From Candidatus Omnitrophota bacterium (GTDB taxonomy: Bacteria; Omnitrophota; Gorgyraeia; JABMQH01), in the NCBI GenBank assembly GCA_013203355.1, contig JABMQH010000197.1, positions 1 to 49,994 of the forward strand: a stretch of DNA of 49,994 nt. The letters are read 5' to 3'. Positions 7,422-16,651 of this stretch are shown here, piece after piece (position 1 is the first letter of the stretch; each line of letters starts with the position of its first letter). The translations under genes and the position numbers were made by a program. The notes beneath the pieces are model-generated. The model was given only the letters and a program-made list of their open reading frames with translations. It searched no databases and had not been told where the DNA came from.

Positions 7422-10400
7422 GTCTGGCCCGATTTAGCGTTAAGCAGTCATTATTTGTAAATTTGGTGTCCGTTATTGTCGTGATCATTGGGCTAATCGT
7501 ATTGTTAGGGATGAACAAAGAGGTGTTCCCGAATGTAACATTTGATATTGTTACCGTTACAACAATCTATTCGGGCGCCACGCCGGTAGATGTCGAAAAA
7601 CTTATAACTGTGCCGATAGAGAAGGAGCTCAGGCAGGTTGACGGGATAAAGGAAATAAATTCTTCCTCGGCATCGAGCCTTTCTTACCTTCGCATAAAAA
7701 TCGATCCTGACGAATCAGACAAACAGAAGGTTATAAGAGATATCCAGAGTGCCGTAGACAAAGTAAAGGGCCTCCCGAGAGATGTTGAAGACCCGGTGGT
7801 GACTGAAGTTACAAGTAAACAGTATCCGATAATAGAGGTATCCTTGTCCGGGGATATGACGGAGCAGGGCCTACAAAAGCACGCGGATACGCTTGAGGAT
7901 ATACTTGAAGATATAAAAGGTGTCGCGCGTATAACGAAATCCGGATATAGGGATAGGGAAATTCAGATCCTGGTCGACCCGAAAAAAATGAGTGAATATT
8001 ATGTTTCGTTTGATGAAATAGAAGGTGCCCTTGCAGCCCGCAACATAAGCCTCCCGGCGGGGAAGATAGACACTGAGACGACAGAGTATAGCATAAGGAC
8101 CACCGGGGAATTTTTAACCGCTCAAGAGGTCGGAGATGTCATTATACGGGCCAACGATTCCGGTAACTGGTTAAGGGTAAAGGATGTCGCCCGTGTCATT
8201 GACACATTCAAGGATGAAGACATAATAAGCAAAACCCTTGGCACCCGCTCCATTAATCTTATTGCGCTTAAAAAAGGATCCGGGGATGCCTTAGATATAG
8301 TAGATAACATAAGGAAAAGGTGTGCAGAGTATCTCAAAAATCATTCGGACGGGCTTAAAATATCATATGTTAATGATTATTCCTTTTACGCCAGAAGACG
8401 TCTTAATGTGCTGAGAAATAACGGCTGGCTTGCCGTACTTATAGTTATCGGAATGCTGGTTATATTCTTACAAAGAAATGTTGCAGTCATAACTTTTCTT
8501 GGTTTGCCGATAGCATTTTTTGCCACATTCATCGCTATGAATGCTATGGGTATCACTATAAATCTTATGAGCATGTTTGGATTGATCATAGTTCTTGGCA
8601 TGTTAGTTGATGACGGCATCATAGTGGCAGAAAATGTTTACCGGTATATGGAAAACGGCACTCCCCCTCGCGAAGCCGCCATTAAGGGGACAGAGGAGGT
8701 TACGGGCGCTGTTTTAACAGCTGTCTTCACGACGATTGCCGCATTTTCTCCTTTATTGCTGATGACCGGTATTATCGGTAAGTTTATCAGAAATATACCG
8801 ATGGTTCTTATAGCCGCGCTCCTCGCGTCACTTATCGAGGCGCTTATTATTTTACCGTCCCATTTAGCAGATTTTGTAAAGATCAAGCTTGATGGCAACG
8901 GCAATCCTATAGGGGTGGCCAAAAACATGCCCTGGTTCAAGAAACTCGTTTCTTTCTATACGCGGATTGTCCAGGCGGCTATCCGCAGGAAATATAAGGT
9001 TGTTGCGGGATTTGTAGCAGCGCTGATTATGGTTATGGTTTTGGCGTTTACAGTTATGAAATTTGTTCTTTTCCCACACGCCGGCATAAACTTCTTATTT
9101 ATAAGAGGCGAGGCCCCCATAGGCACGCCTTTGAATAAGGCACATGAGCTTATTTTACCGATAGAACGCATCGTCTCCAAATTGCCTAAGAGCGAGCTTG
9201 ATACATTTATTACTACTGTGGGGCAAATATCCGAAGACCGCCACGACCCATTCGCGGGGCAGGCAAGCAATCTTGTGCAGGTAAGCGTTTATTTAACTCC
9301 GGAACAGAATAGAAAAAGGAATGCCGATCAGATTATCACGGAACTACGGGAGAAGACAAAAGATGTTAAAGGATTTGCGGATCTTAGATTTGACAAACCT
9401 GAATCCGGACCACCCGTCGGTAAACCTGTTGAGGCAAGGGCGAGAGGCGAGGATTTTGATATGCTGGATCAAATCGCCAAAGAGTATGTAGATTATTTAT
9501 CTACAATAGACGGGACATCCGATGTTACATGGGATCATAAGCCCGGGAAAGAGGAGATCCGTGTTAGCGTTGATCGCAATAAAGCCACTATGTCCGGCTT
9601 GAGCGTTGAGCAGATAGCCAAGACCATACGGGCAGTTTTTGAAGGGGGGATAGCGACAAAGATCAAACCGGTTAAGGCCGAGGAAGAAACCGATGTGACA
9701 GTGAGGTTCGATAAGGGCGACACAAAGGATATATCCGCATTTGAAAATATCCTCATCTCCAACAAGTTTGGTAATTTAATACCTTTAAAAAAGGTTGCGT
9801 CAATAAAAAAGGTCCCGGGCACGACAACCATTCATCATCTGGATGGGAAGCGTGTAGTTACAACTTCTTGCAATATCGATACCAATAAGACGACCTCGAT
9901 GAAGATAAACGGACTGCTTGCAAAAAAATTCCATGATATCTCAAAAAGATATCAAGGCTATTCCGTTAAGTACGGAGGAGAACAGCAAGAGTCCGTGGAG
10001 TCCCTGCAGAGTTTGGCAAAGGCGTTCTTTTTTGCGACGCTTATCATTTTTTTGATACTGGCCTCATTCTTTAGATCATTGATCCAGCCGTTTGTGGTCC
10101 TGCTGGCTATACCTTTTGGCCTTATAGGTGTTATCTCTGCTTTTCTTCTGCACGGGCTGCCTTTATCCTTTATGGCGATCCTGGGGATCGTGGGATTGAA
10201 CGGTATTGTTGTAAATGATTCTATCGTCCTCGTTAGTTTTATTAACAAATTGCGTAATACAGGTATGAGTAGAAAAGAGTCTATTGTAAAAGCAGTGCAA
10301 ATAAGATTGCGGCCTGTTTTATTGACGACCATTACGACGGTCGGAGGGCTTGCAACAGTAGCTTATGGTATTGGCGGCAAAGACCCCTTTCTGGTTCCCA

Positions 10401-10573
10401 TGGCGCTTGCTATATGCTGGGGGCTTTCATTCGCGACTGTCCTTACCCTTATAGTAATCCCATGTATTTATTCCATCCTCGATGATTTGACCTTAAAGAT
10501 CACCCACAGGTCCAGTATGATAAAATCCGCTAAGGTGAACAACGGAAATAACGGAACGAAACCGCAAAACTAA
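7418..10573 (+). CDS. Efflux RND transporter permease subunit (AcrB/HAE family)
   Basis: 1051 aa; GMLVDDGIIVAENVYRYME in TM4, two large periplasmic domains, IVGLNGIVVNDSIVLVSFIN; ATGA overlap with tolC. Confidence 0.93.
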   Translation: MSLARFSVKQSLFVNLVSVIVVIIGLIVLLGMNKEVFPNVTFDIVTVTTIYSGATPVDVEKLITVPIEKELRQVDGIKEINSSSASSLSYLRIKIDPDESDKQKVIRDIQSAVDKVKGLPRDVEDPVVTEVTSKQYPIIEVSLSGDMTEQGLQKHADTLEDILEDIKGVARITKSGYRDREIQILVDPKKMSEYYVSFDEIEGALAARNISLPAGKIDTETTEYSIRTTGEFLTAQEVGDVIIRANDSGNWLRVKDVARVIDTFKDEDIISKTLGTRSINLIALKKGSGDALDIVDNIRKRCAEYLKNHSDGLKISYVNDYSFYARRRLNVLRNNGWLAVLIVIGMLVIFLQRNVAVITFLGLPIAFFATFIAMNAMGITINLMSMFGLIIVLGMLVDDGIIVAENVYRYMENGTPPREAAIKGTEEVTGAVLTAVFTTIAAFSPLLLMTGIIGKFIRNIPMVLIAALLASLIEALIILPSHLADFVKIKLDGNGNPIGVAKNMPWFKKLVSFYTRIVQAAIRRKYKVVAGFVAALIMVMVLAFTVMKFVLFPHAGINFLFIRGEAPIGTPLNKAHELILPIERIVSKLPKSELDTFITTVGQISEDRHDPFAGQASNLVQVSVYLTPEQNRKRNADQIITELREKTKDVKGFADLRFDKPESGPPVGKPVEARARGEDFDMLDQIAKEYVDYLSTIDGTSDVTWDHKPGKEEIRVSVDRNKATMSGLSVEQIAKTIRAVFEGGIATKIKPVKAEEETDVTVRFDKGDTKDISAFENILISNKFGNLIPLKKVASIKKVPGTTTIHHLDGKRVVTTSCNIDTNKTTSMKINGLLAKKFHDISKRYQGYSVKYGGEQQESVESLQSLAKAFFFATLIIFLILASFFRSLIQPFVVLLAIPFGLIGVISAFLLHGLPLSFMAILGIVGLNGIVVNDSIVLVSFINKLRNTGMSRKESIVKAVQIRLRPVLLTTITTVGGLATVAYGIGGKDPFLVPMALAICWGLSFATVLTLIVIPCIYSILDDLTLKITHRSSMIKSAKVNNGNNGTKPQN

Positions 10574-10677
10574 GCTATTTTCGAAGAGGACCCAAGGACT
10601 GATTGGCGGATGCTATTGCAAGAGAGTTTCTTACCGCAATTTAACAAGCGCCTCCCTCAAATTTTTTATATTGCCTG

Positions 10678-10707
10678 TTGACAAACTAACTTTCTTTATA
10701 ATACAAT
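10678..10707 (+). promoter_or_regulatory. Candidate promoter upstream of lysS
   Basis: TTGACA (10678-10683), N18, TACAAT (10702-10707). Confidence 0.5.
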
Positions 10708-10729
10708 ATAAGGCTATATAGGGGGAATT

Positions 10730-12199
10730 ATGTCTCATGAGATAAATGAGCTAATAAAACAGAGGTTAGGCAAGTTGGATGCGCTAAAGAAGGCAGGGGT
10801 TAACCCTTACGGCGGCGCATTTCCTAACTTATTTGGCATAAAAGGGTTAGTGGATGAATTTACGGCTGATAACTCAAAATTTGCGGCAAAAGAAGTTATT
10901 GTAGCCGGCAGGATTATGGCCATGCGCCTTCACGGGAAGAGCGCATTTTGCGATCTTAAGGATCAGCAGGCAAAGATCCAGATATATATAAAAGAGGATA
11001 TCATAAGCAAAGAGAAGTTTGAAATATTTGAAAAAATTGATATTGGTGATATACTTGGCGTAAAGGGAGAGGTTTTTAAGACGCGCACCGGAGAATTGAC
11101 GGTAAAGGTTACGGATTTTACGCTTTTGTCGAAGTCCTTAAGGCCGCTTCCCGAGAAGTGGCATGGGTTGAAGGATGTCGAGACAAGGTATAGGCAGCGC
11201 TACGTCGATCTTATCGTAAACGACGAAGTAAAAAGTATTTTTTATACCCGGAGCAAGATCGTTACCAAGATCAGGCAATTTCTGGATGGGCGGGGGTATC
11301 TAGAGGTTGAAACACCCATGATGCATCCTATCCCGGGAGGGGCGGCAGGGAAGCCGTTTAAGACGCATCACGAAGCGCTGGATATGGATTTGTATCTTAG
11401 AATAGCCCCGGAGATATATCTTAAAAAATTATTAGTAGGCGGTTTTGAAAAGGTGTACGAGGTCAACAGGAGTTTTCGGAATGAGGGAATTTCCACCAGG
11501 CACAATCCGGAATTTACAATGCTTGAGGTGTATACCGCCTACTCTGATTGCAGCGGCGTAATGAGATTGACTGAGGAATTGATACGCTTTGCCGCAAAGG
11601 AGGTTTTGGGGAAAGAGGAGCTGGAATACCAGGGGCTTAAGATCGATCTTACTAAATGGGAAAAGGTTTCCTTTGCCGATTTAATGAAGCAGAATTTTGA
11701 TATAAACCCGGATGACGATACAAAAACATGGATTCAAAAATTGAAAAAGAAAGATATTCAGCTGGAAAAGAGCATAATATCAAGGACACAGGTTTTGAAT
11801 ATTATCGCAGACCTAATAGAGCCAAAGTCAAAAACCCATCCGGTATTTGTTGTGGATGTCTTTACGGAATTATGCCCTTTGGCTAAGGCAAAACCCGATA
11901 ATCCGCTTTTGACGGATAGATTTGAGTTATTCATTGCCGGGATGGAAGTTGCCAATGCATATTCTGAGCTAAACGACCCTATCGAACAGCGGAAGCGGTT
12001 TAAAGAACAGGCAAAGGATGAAGGTGGCGCCCCGGAGGTAAAGGGCAAGACAGACGAAGATTTTATCCGCGCCCTTGAATACGGCATGCCTCCCGCAGGC
12101 GGGCTCGGGATAGGCATTGACAGATTGGTTATGTTGCTTACCGACGCGGCATCCATCAAGGATGTGATACTGTTTCCGCAATTGAGGAAAGAGGCGTAA
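10730..12199 (+). CDS. lysS: Lysine--tRNA ligase (class II)
   Basis: RYRQRYVDLIVN, RSFRNEGISTRHNPEFTMLEVY, GLGIGIDRLVMLLTD. Confidence 0.97.
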   Translation: MSHEINELIKQRLGKLDALKKAGVNPYGGAFPNLFGIKGLVDEFTADNSKFAAKEVIVAGRIMAMRLHGKSAFCDLKDQQAKIQIYIKEDIISKEKFEIFEKIDIGDILGVKGEVFKTRTGELTVKVTDFTLLSKSLRPLPEKWHGLKDVETRYRQRYVDLIVNDEVKSIFYTRSKIVTKIRQFLDGRGYLEVETPMMHPIPGGAAGKPFKTHHEALDMDLYLRIAPEIYLKKLLVGGFEKVYEVNRSFRNEGISTRHNPEFTMLEVYTAYSDCSGVMRLTEELIRFAAKEVLGKEELEYQGLKIDLTKWEKVSFADLMKQNFDINPDDDTKTWIQKLKKKDIQLEKSIISRTQVLNIIADLIEPKSKTHPVFVVDVFTELCPLAKAKPDNPLLTDRFELFIAGMEVANAYSELNDPIEQRKRFKEQAKDEGGAPEVKGKTDEDFIRALEYGMPPAGGLGIGIDRLVMLLTDAASIKDVILFPQLRKEA

Positions 12200-12207
12200 G
12201 AACGATT

Positions 12208-13377
12208 ATGTGGGAATTTTTTGTCAGTACAAGATATTTATTGGCGAAACAGAAAGAAAGGTTCATATCGCTTACGGGACTTATCTCGATCTTGGGGATT
12301 ACCGTTGGCGTCGCAGCACTTATAGTAGTGATAGGGGTGATGAGCGGATTTGATGAAGAGCTCCAGAATAAGATCATGGGGATGAATGCCCATTTGGTCA
12401 TAGTAACAGATACCCCGATCAAAGAGACAGCTCTTACTGAATTACGGGGGATTGAGGCGGCAGCTGATTTTGTAAGCGGACAGGCCATGGTTAGTAGCGG
12501 CAAAGAGGCGTTCGGGGTTTTGCTGAGAGGTGTAAATTCTGCCGATGAGGTTAAGGTTACTAAAATAAACGAGTACCTAAAAATAGGGCACCTCCCCGCT
12601 GGTGATGATGAGGTTGTTATTGGGAGTGAGTTGAAGAAAAGATTCGGTTTGGGTATCGGGGGTCGGCTATCGATCTTGTCCCTGGGATCAAAAAAACCGA
12701 TCGAGCTTAAGGTGTGCGGGATCTTTACCTCAGGGATGTATGAATACGATTTAAATTTAGTAATGACTAATGTTAATACGGCCCAAAGGGTTTTAGGCCT
12801 TGATAAATCGATAAGCGGCGTTGCCCTTAGGCTGGATCACCCTTTAGAGGCCCCACAGATAAAGAATCAGCTTCAAAAGACGCTTGGTTATCCATACTGG
12901 GTCAGGACCTGGATGGATATGAATAGAAACTTATTTGCAGCATTGAAATTGGAAAAACTGGTTATGTTTATAATTCTGACGCTTATCGTTTTGGTTGCCT
13001 GCTTTAATATTGCAAGCACATTGATCATGATGGTCATAGAAAAGACCAAAGATATAGGGATCCTGAAATCGATAGGCGCGCCAAATGCAAGTATCATGAA
13101 AATATTTGTTTTGGAAGGCCTGCTGATAGGCACGATAGGTTCATTTATAGGTGGGCTAGGCGGCTTATGGATCGCGCGCCTTATAAATAAATATCCGTTG
13201 GTCAAGATATTTGGCTTGCAGGAGATTTATTACTTTGATAGGCTGCCTGTCAGGATCCAGGCGACTGATTTTATTTTAGTTATCGGAATGGCTATTGTCA
13301 TTAGCCTGCTGGCGACGGTTTATCCCGCATTTAAGGCGGCGCGTCTTAACCCTGTTGATGCGCTAAGGTATGAATGA
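12208..13377 (+). CDS. Lipoprotein-releasing ABC transporter permease (LolC/LolE family)
   Basis: FVSTRYLLAKQKERFISLTGLISILGITVGVAALIVVIGVMSGFDEELQNKI; C-terminal FtsX-like TM domain. Confidence 0.92.
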   Translation: MWEFFVSTRYLLAKQKERFISLTGLISILGITVGVAALIVVIGVMSGFDEELQNKIMGMNAHLVIVTDTPIKETALTELRGIEAAADFVSGQAMVSSGKEAFGVLLRGVNSADEVKVTKINEYLKIGHLPAGDDEVVIGSELKKRFGLGIGGRLSILSLGSKKPIELKVCGIFTSGMYEYDLNLVMTNVNTAQRVLGLDKSISGVALRLDHPLEAPQIKNQLQKTLGYPYWVRTWMDMNRNLFAALKLEKLVMFIILTLIVLVACFNIASTLIMMVIEKTKDIGILKSIGAPNASIMKIFVLEGLLIGTIGSFIGGLGGLWIARLINKYPLVKIFGLQEIYYFDRLPVRIQATDFILVIGMAIVISLLATVYPAFKAARLNPVDALRYE

Positions 13378-13389
13378 GGGAAGCTTAAA

Positions 13390-14061
13390 GTGTTAGAGGC
13401 AAAAAATATCCGCAAAGGCTATAAGAATGGGGTTAAAGAATTACACGTTTTAAAGGGGATAGATATAAAAGTTGAAGAGGGAGAATTTATTTCGGTTTTT
13501 GGGCCTTCCGGCGCTGGTAAGTCTACGCTGCTGCATATCTTGGGCGGGCTTGATAGGCCGACAGACGGCACGGTTTTCTTAGACGGTAAGGATATTTACA
13601 AATTAAGCGAGAAAGAGAAGGCATGGACACGGAATACGAAGATCGGTTTTGTGTTTCAGTTTTATCATTTGTTGCCTGACTTTACCGTTCTTGAAAATGT
13701 AATGATGCCGTTGTGCATAGGGAAAAAAGGGGTAGGCGAAGAAGGTCAAAAGAAAAGCAGGGCCAAAGATATACTTGATCTGGTAGCGCTGACAGATCGA
13801 CTTGACCATAAACCGCCCCAGCTTTCCGGAGGCGAGAAACAAAGGGTTGCCATCGCAAGGGCGGTTGTTAATAGGCCACGGCTTCTTTTGTGCGACGAGC
13901 CGACCGGAAATTTGGATTCCGAATCCGGTAAGCAGATAATAGAACTGTTGGATGAACTGAATAAGAAAAATAGAACAACAGTAATTGTGGTAACTCATGA
14001 AGAAAAGATCGCCCAAAGGGCAGACAGGGTTTTTCGAATAAAGGACGGGAAGATTTATTAA
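13390..14061 (+). CDS. lolD: Lipoprotein-releasing ABC transporter ATP-binding protein
   Basis: Walker A GPSGAGKST, LSGGEKQRVAIARA, LLLCDEPTGNLD. Confidence 0.92.
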   Translation: MLEAKNIRKGYKNGVKELHVLKGIDIKVEEGEFISVFGPSGAGKSTLLHILGGLDRPTDGTVFLDGKDIYKLSEKEKAWTRNTKIGFVFQFYHLLPDFTVLENVMMPLCIGKKGVGEEGQKKSRAKDILDLVALTDRLDHKPPQLSGGEKQRVAIARAVVNRPRLLLCDEPTGNLDSESGKQIIELLDELNKKNRTTVIVVTHEEKIAQRADRVFRIKDGKIY

Positions 14062-14087
14062 TGGAAGATTAGGAGGCTGGGATTAGC

Positions 14088-15041
14088 ATGAAGAAGAAGA
14101 AAAAAAAGATTAAAAAGATCAAGAAGCACATCAAAAGAAAGGCAAGGACTGTAAAAAAAGAGGTTGTAGTCCAAAAGATTTATATTAATGGGCGCCTCAT
14201 AGAAAAAGAACATGCCAAGATATCTGTTTTTGATCACGGGCTCTTGTATGGAGATGGAGTTTTTGAAGGGATACGGGTGTATGATAACCTGATCTTTAAG
14301 TTAAGGGAGCATATCGATAGGTTGTATGCATCTGCCCAGGCGATAGCGCTTGATGTACCTATCGGAAAAAGACAGATGGTAGACGCGATGATCAAGACTT
14401 TAAGGGCGAACAGGTTAAGGGATGGGTATATACGCGTTATCGTGACAAGGGGCGTAGGGGACTTAGGTCTTGATCCTAGGAAGTGCAAGGGGAATGCCTG
14501 CATTATCATTATTGCAGACAGCATAGCTCTTTACCCCGAAAAACTTTATAAAGACGGCCTTTCTATTATGACCGTTCCGACCAGGAAGAATATACCGGAG
14601 GCCATCAATTCCCAGATTAAGTCTTTAAATTATTTGAACAACATTTTGGCAAAGATTGAAGCGATGAATTCCGGAGCGGAAGAGGCGATAATGCTTAATC
14701 AGGATGGTTTTGTATCGGAGTGTACGGGGGATAATATATTCATTGTGAAAAATCAGAAACTCATGACGCCTCCGGTCCATTGCGGGGTTTTGAAAGGGAT
14801 AACAAGGGGAGCAGTTATAGATTTAACGAACAGATCGAAGATTGCGTGCTCTGAGGAAGTATTGACAAGATATGATTTGTATAACGCCGATGAATGCTTT
14901 TTAAGCGGGACCGCGGCAGAGATAATCCCTGTTGTAAAGATCGACGGTAGAATCATTTCCGCAGGAAAGCCCGGGCCTATAACACTAAAGCTCACGCGGG
15001 ACCTTAGCTTGCTGACAAAGATTGACGGCGTAAGATATTAA
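14088..15041 (+). CDS. ilvE: Branched-chain-amino-acid aminotransferase (class IV) with Lys-rich N-terminal extension
   Basis: HGLLYGDGVFEGIRVYDN, SLNYLNNILAKIEA, GFVSECTGDNIF; preceded by MKKKKKKIKKIKKHIKRKARTVKKE. Confidence 0.85.
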   Translation: MKKKKKKIKKIKKHIKRKARTVKKEVVVQKIYINGRLIEKEHAKISVFDHGLLYGDGVFEGIRVYDNLIFKLREHIDRLYASAQAIALDVPIGKRQMVDAMIKTLRANRLRDGYIRVIVTRGVGDLGLDPRKCKGNACIIIIADSIALYPEKLYKDGLSIMTVPTRKNIPEAINSQIKSLNYLNNILAKIEAMNSGAEEAIMLNQDGFVSECTGDNIFIVKNQKLMTPPVHCGVLKGITRGAVIDLTNRSKIACSEEVLTRYDLYNADECFLSGTAAEIIPVVKIDGRIISAGKPGPITLKLTRDLSLLTKIDGVRY

Positions 15042-15074
15042 AGGCAGAGGGTAGAGAGCAAGGAGAGAATAAGT

Positions 15075-15581
15075 ATGCAATGCGATATATGCGGGAAGAA
15101 TGAATCAACAGTCCATCTTACGGAGATAATCAATAACGAAGTCACAAAACTTCATCTGTGTGAGGCCTGTGCGAAGCAAAAGGCATACGAGATGGAAGAG
15201 CACTTCGGCCTTGCGGAACTTTTGGGTGGGCTTGCGGATTTTGGAGTCGAGATTGAATCAGGCGGGATGTCAAAATTAAAATGCAAGAGTTGCGGTTTCA
15301 GCTATATGGATTTTAAAAAAGCCGGCCGTCTTGGTTGCGGTGAATGCTATGAGGCGTTTAGTAAAAACTTGACGCCACTTCTTAAGAGGATACATGGTTC
15401 AGATCAACATTATGGAAAGGCCCCCTCGAAGGCCAAGAAGATGGTTAAGGTAAGAGATGATATCCAAACCCTAAAGGCCCGTCTTCAAAAGGCGATTCAT
15501 ATGGAAGAGTTTGAAGAAGCGGCCAAGCTGCGTGATCAGATAAAAGGGCTAGAAAAGAAGATGGACAAGGAGAAGAAATGA
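15075..15581 (+). CDS. mcsA: McsA-like zinc-finger/UVR-motif activator of protein arginine kinase
   Basis: MQCDICGKNESTVHLTEI...LCEACAKQK, CKSCGFSYMDFKKAGRLGCGECYEAF, UVR motif MEEFEEAAKLRDQIKGLEK. Confidence 0.9.
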   Translation: MQCDICGKNESTVHLTEIINNEVTKLHLCEACAKQKAYEMEEHFGLAELLGGLADFGVEIESGGMSKLKCKSCGFSYMDFKKAGRLGCGECYEAFSKNLTPLLKRIHGSDQHYGKAPSKAKKMVKVRDDIQTLKARLQKAIHMEEFEEAAKLRDQIKGLEKKMDKEKK

Positions 15582-16624
15582 AGATAGATGGTAATTTGAA
15601 TAAGATCGGTGAATGGTTAAAAGGCACCGGACCAAATTCAGATATTGCGATCTCAACAAGGGTCCGCCTTGCAAGGAATATTGATAAAATACCTTTCACC
15701 CATTGGGCAAATAAAAAACAGAGGGAGCAAGTCCTTTCGCTTGTCAAAGGGGCTGCCGAGAATAGTAATTTATTAAAAGGTTCCCTATACATGAGGATGT
15801 CCGATGTCTCCGAACTAAATAGGCAGTTTTTGATCGAACGGCACCTTATGAGTATAGAACATGCACAGGATCCGGGATACAAAGCCCTTGTGATTGAGCC
15901 GAGGGAGATTATAAACGTAATGGTAAACGAGGAAGATCATTTGAGAATACAGGTAATACAGTCCGGTTTCAATCTTACGGATTCATGGCGGCTTGTGGAT
16001 AAGCTGGATATGGAGCTTAACCAGACTTTAAGTTATGCACATTCGATAAAGTGGGGATACCTGACTGCCTGCCCGACGAATACAGGGACAGGTATGCGGG
16101 CATCTTTGATGCTGCATCTGCCGGCATTGGCTATGACAAAGCAGATCAATAAAGTGCTTCAGGCGCTTGCAAAGTTGAATGTTGCGGTAAGAGGCATTTA
16201 CGGAGAAGGTACAGAGGCGTTGGGGAATTTCTTCCAGATTTCAAATCAGGTTACATTAGGAAGGCCCGAAGAATATATTATCGGAGACTTTGAGCGTGTG
16301 ATGCACCAGGTTATTGGCCGTGAGGCCCAGGCCCGAAAGTATTTATTAATGAAAGAAAAGGCCCAGCTTTCAGATAAAATTTTGCGTGCTTATGGAACGC
16401 TAAAAAGCGCGAGGATAATTACAAGCAGCGAAACCATAAACCTTATGTCCAGCATTAGGCTCGGTGTTCATATCGGTATCTTGCCCGATGTTAACATCAA
16501 GACGATTAATGAGATATACATAATGACTCAGCCGGCGCACCTACAAAAACTGGAAGGTAAGATTTTAACGGCGGATCAGCGCGATATGAAACGGGCTGAT
16601 TTGATAAGGGCAAAATTAAAATAA
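15578..16624 (+). CDS. mcsB: Protein arginine kinase McsB
   Basis: ISTRVRLARNIDKIPF, MVNEEDHLRIQ, LTACPTNTGTGMRASLMLHLPAL, C-terminal RDMKRADLIRAKL (RDxxRA motif). Confidence 0.94.
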   Translation: MKIDGNLNKIGEWLKGTGPNSDIAISTRVRLARNIDKIPFTHWANKKQREQVLSLVKGAAENSNLLKGSLYMRMSDVSELNRQFLIERHLMSIEHAQDPGYKALVIEPREIINVMVNEEDHLRIQVIQSGFNLTDSWRLVDKLDMELNQTLSYAHSIKWGYLTACPTNTGTGMRASLMLHLPALAMTKQINKVLQALAKLNVAVRGIYGEGTEALGNFFQISNQVTLGRPEEYIIGDFERVMHQVIGREAQARKYLLMKEKAQLSDKILRAYGTLKSARIITSSETINLMSSIRLGVHIGILPDVNIKTINEIYIMTQPAHLQKLEGKILTADQRDMKRADLIRAKLK

Positions 16625-16651
16625 CGGATAACGACATAGAGGAGGAAAGAA

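Noticed and set aside
10610-10681. 23-codon ORF (MLLQESFLPQFNKRLPQIFYIAC*) upstream of lysS
   Set aside because: No SD, overlaps the candidate promoter -35 box, and has no features suggesting a leader peptide.
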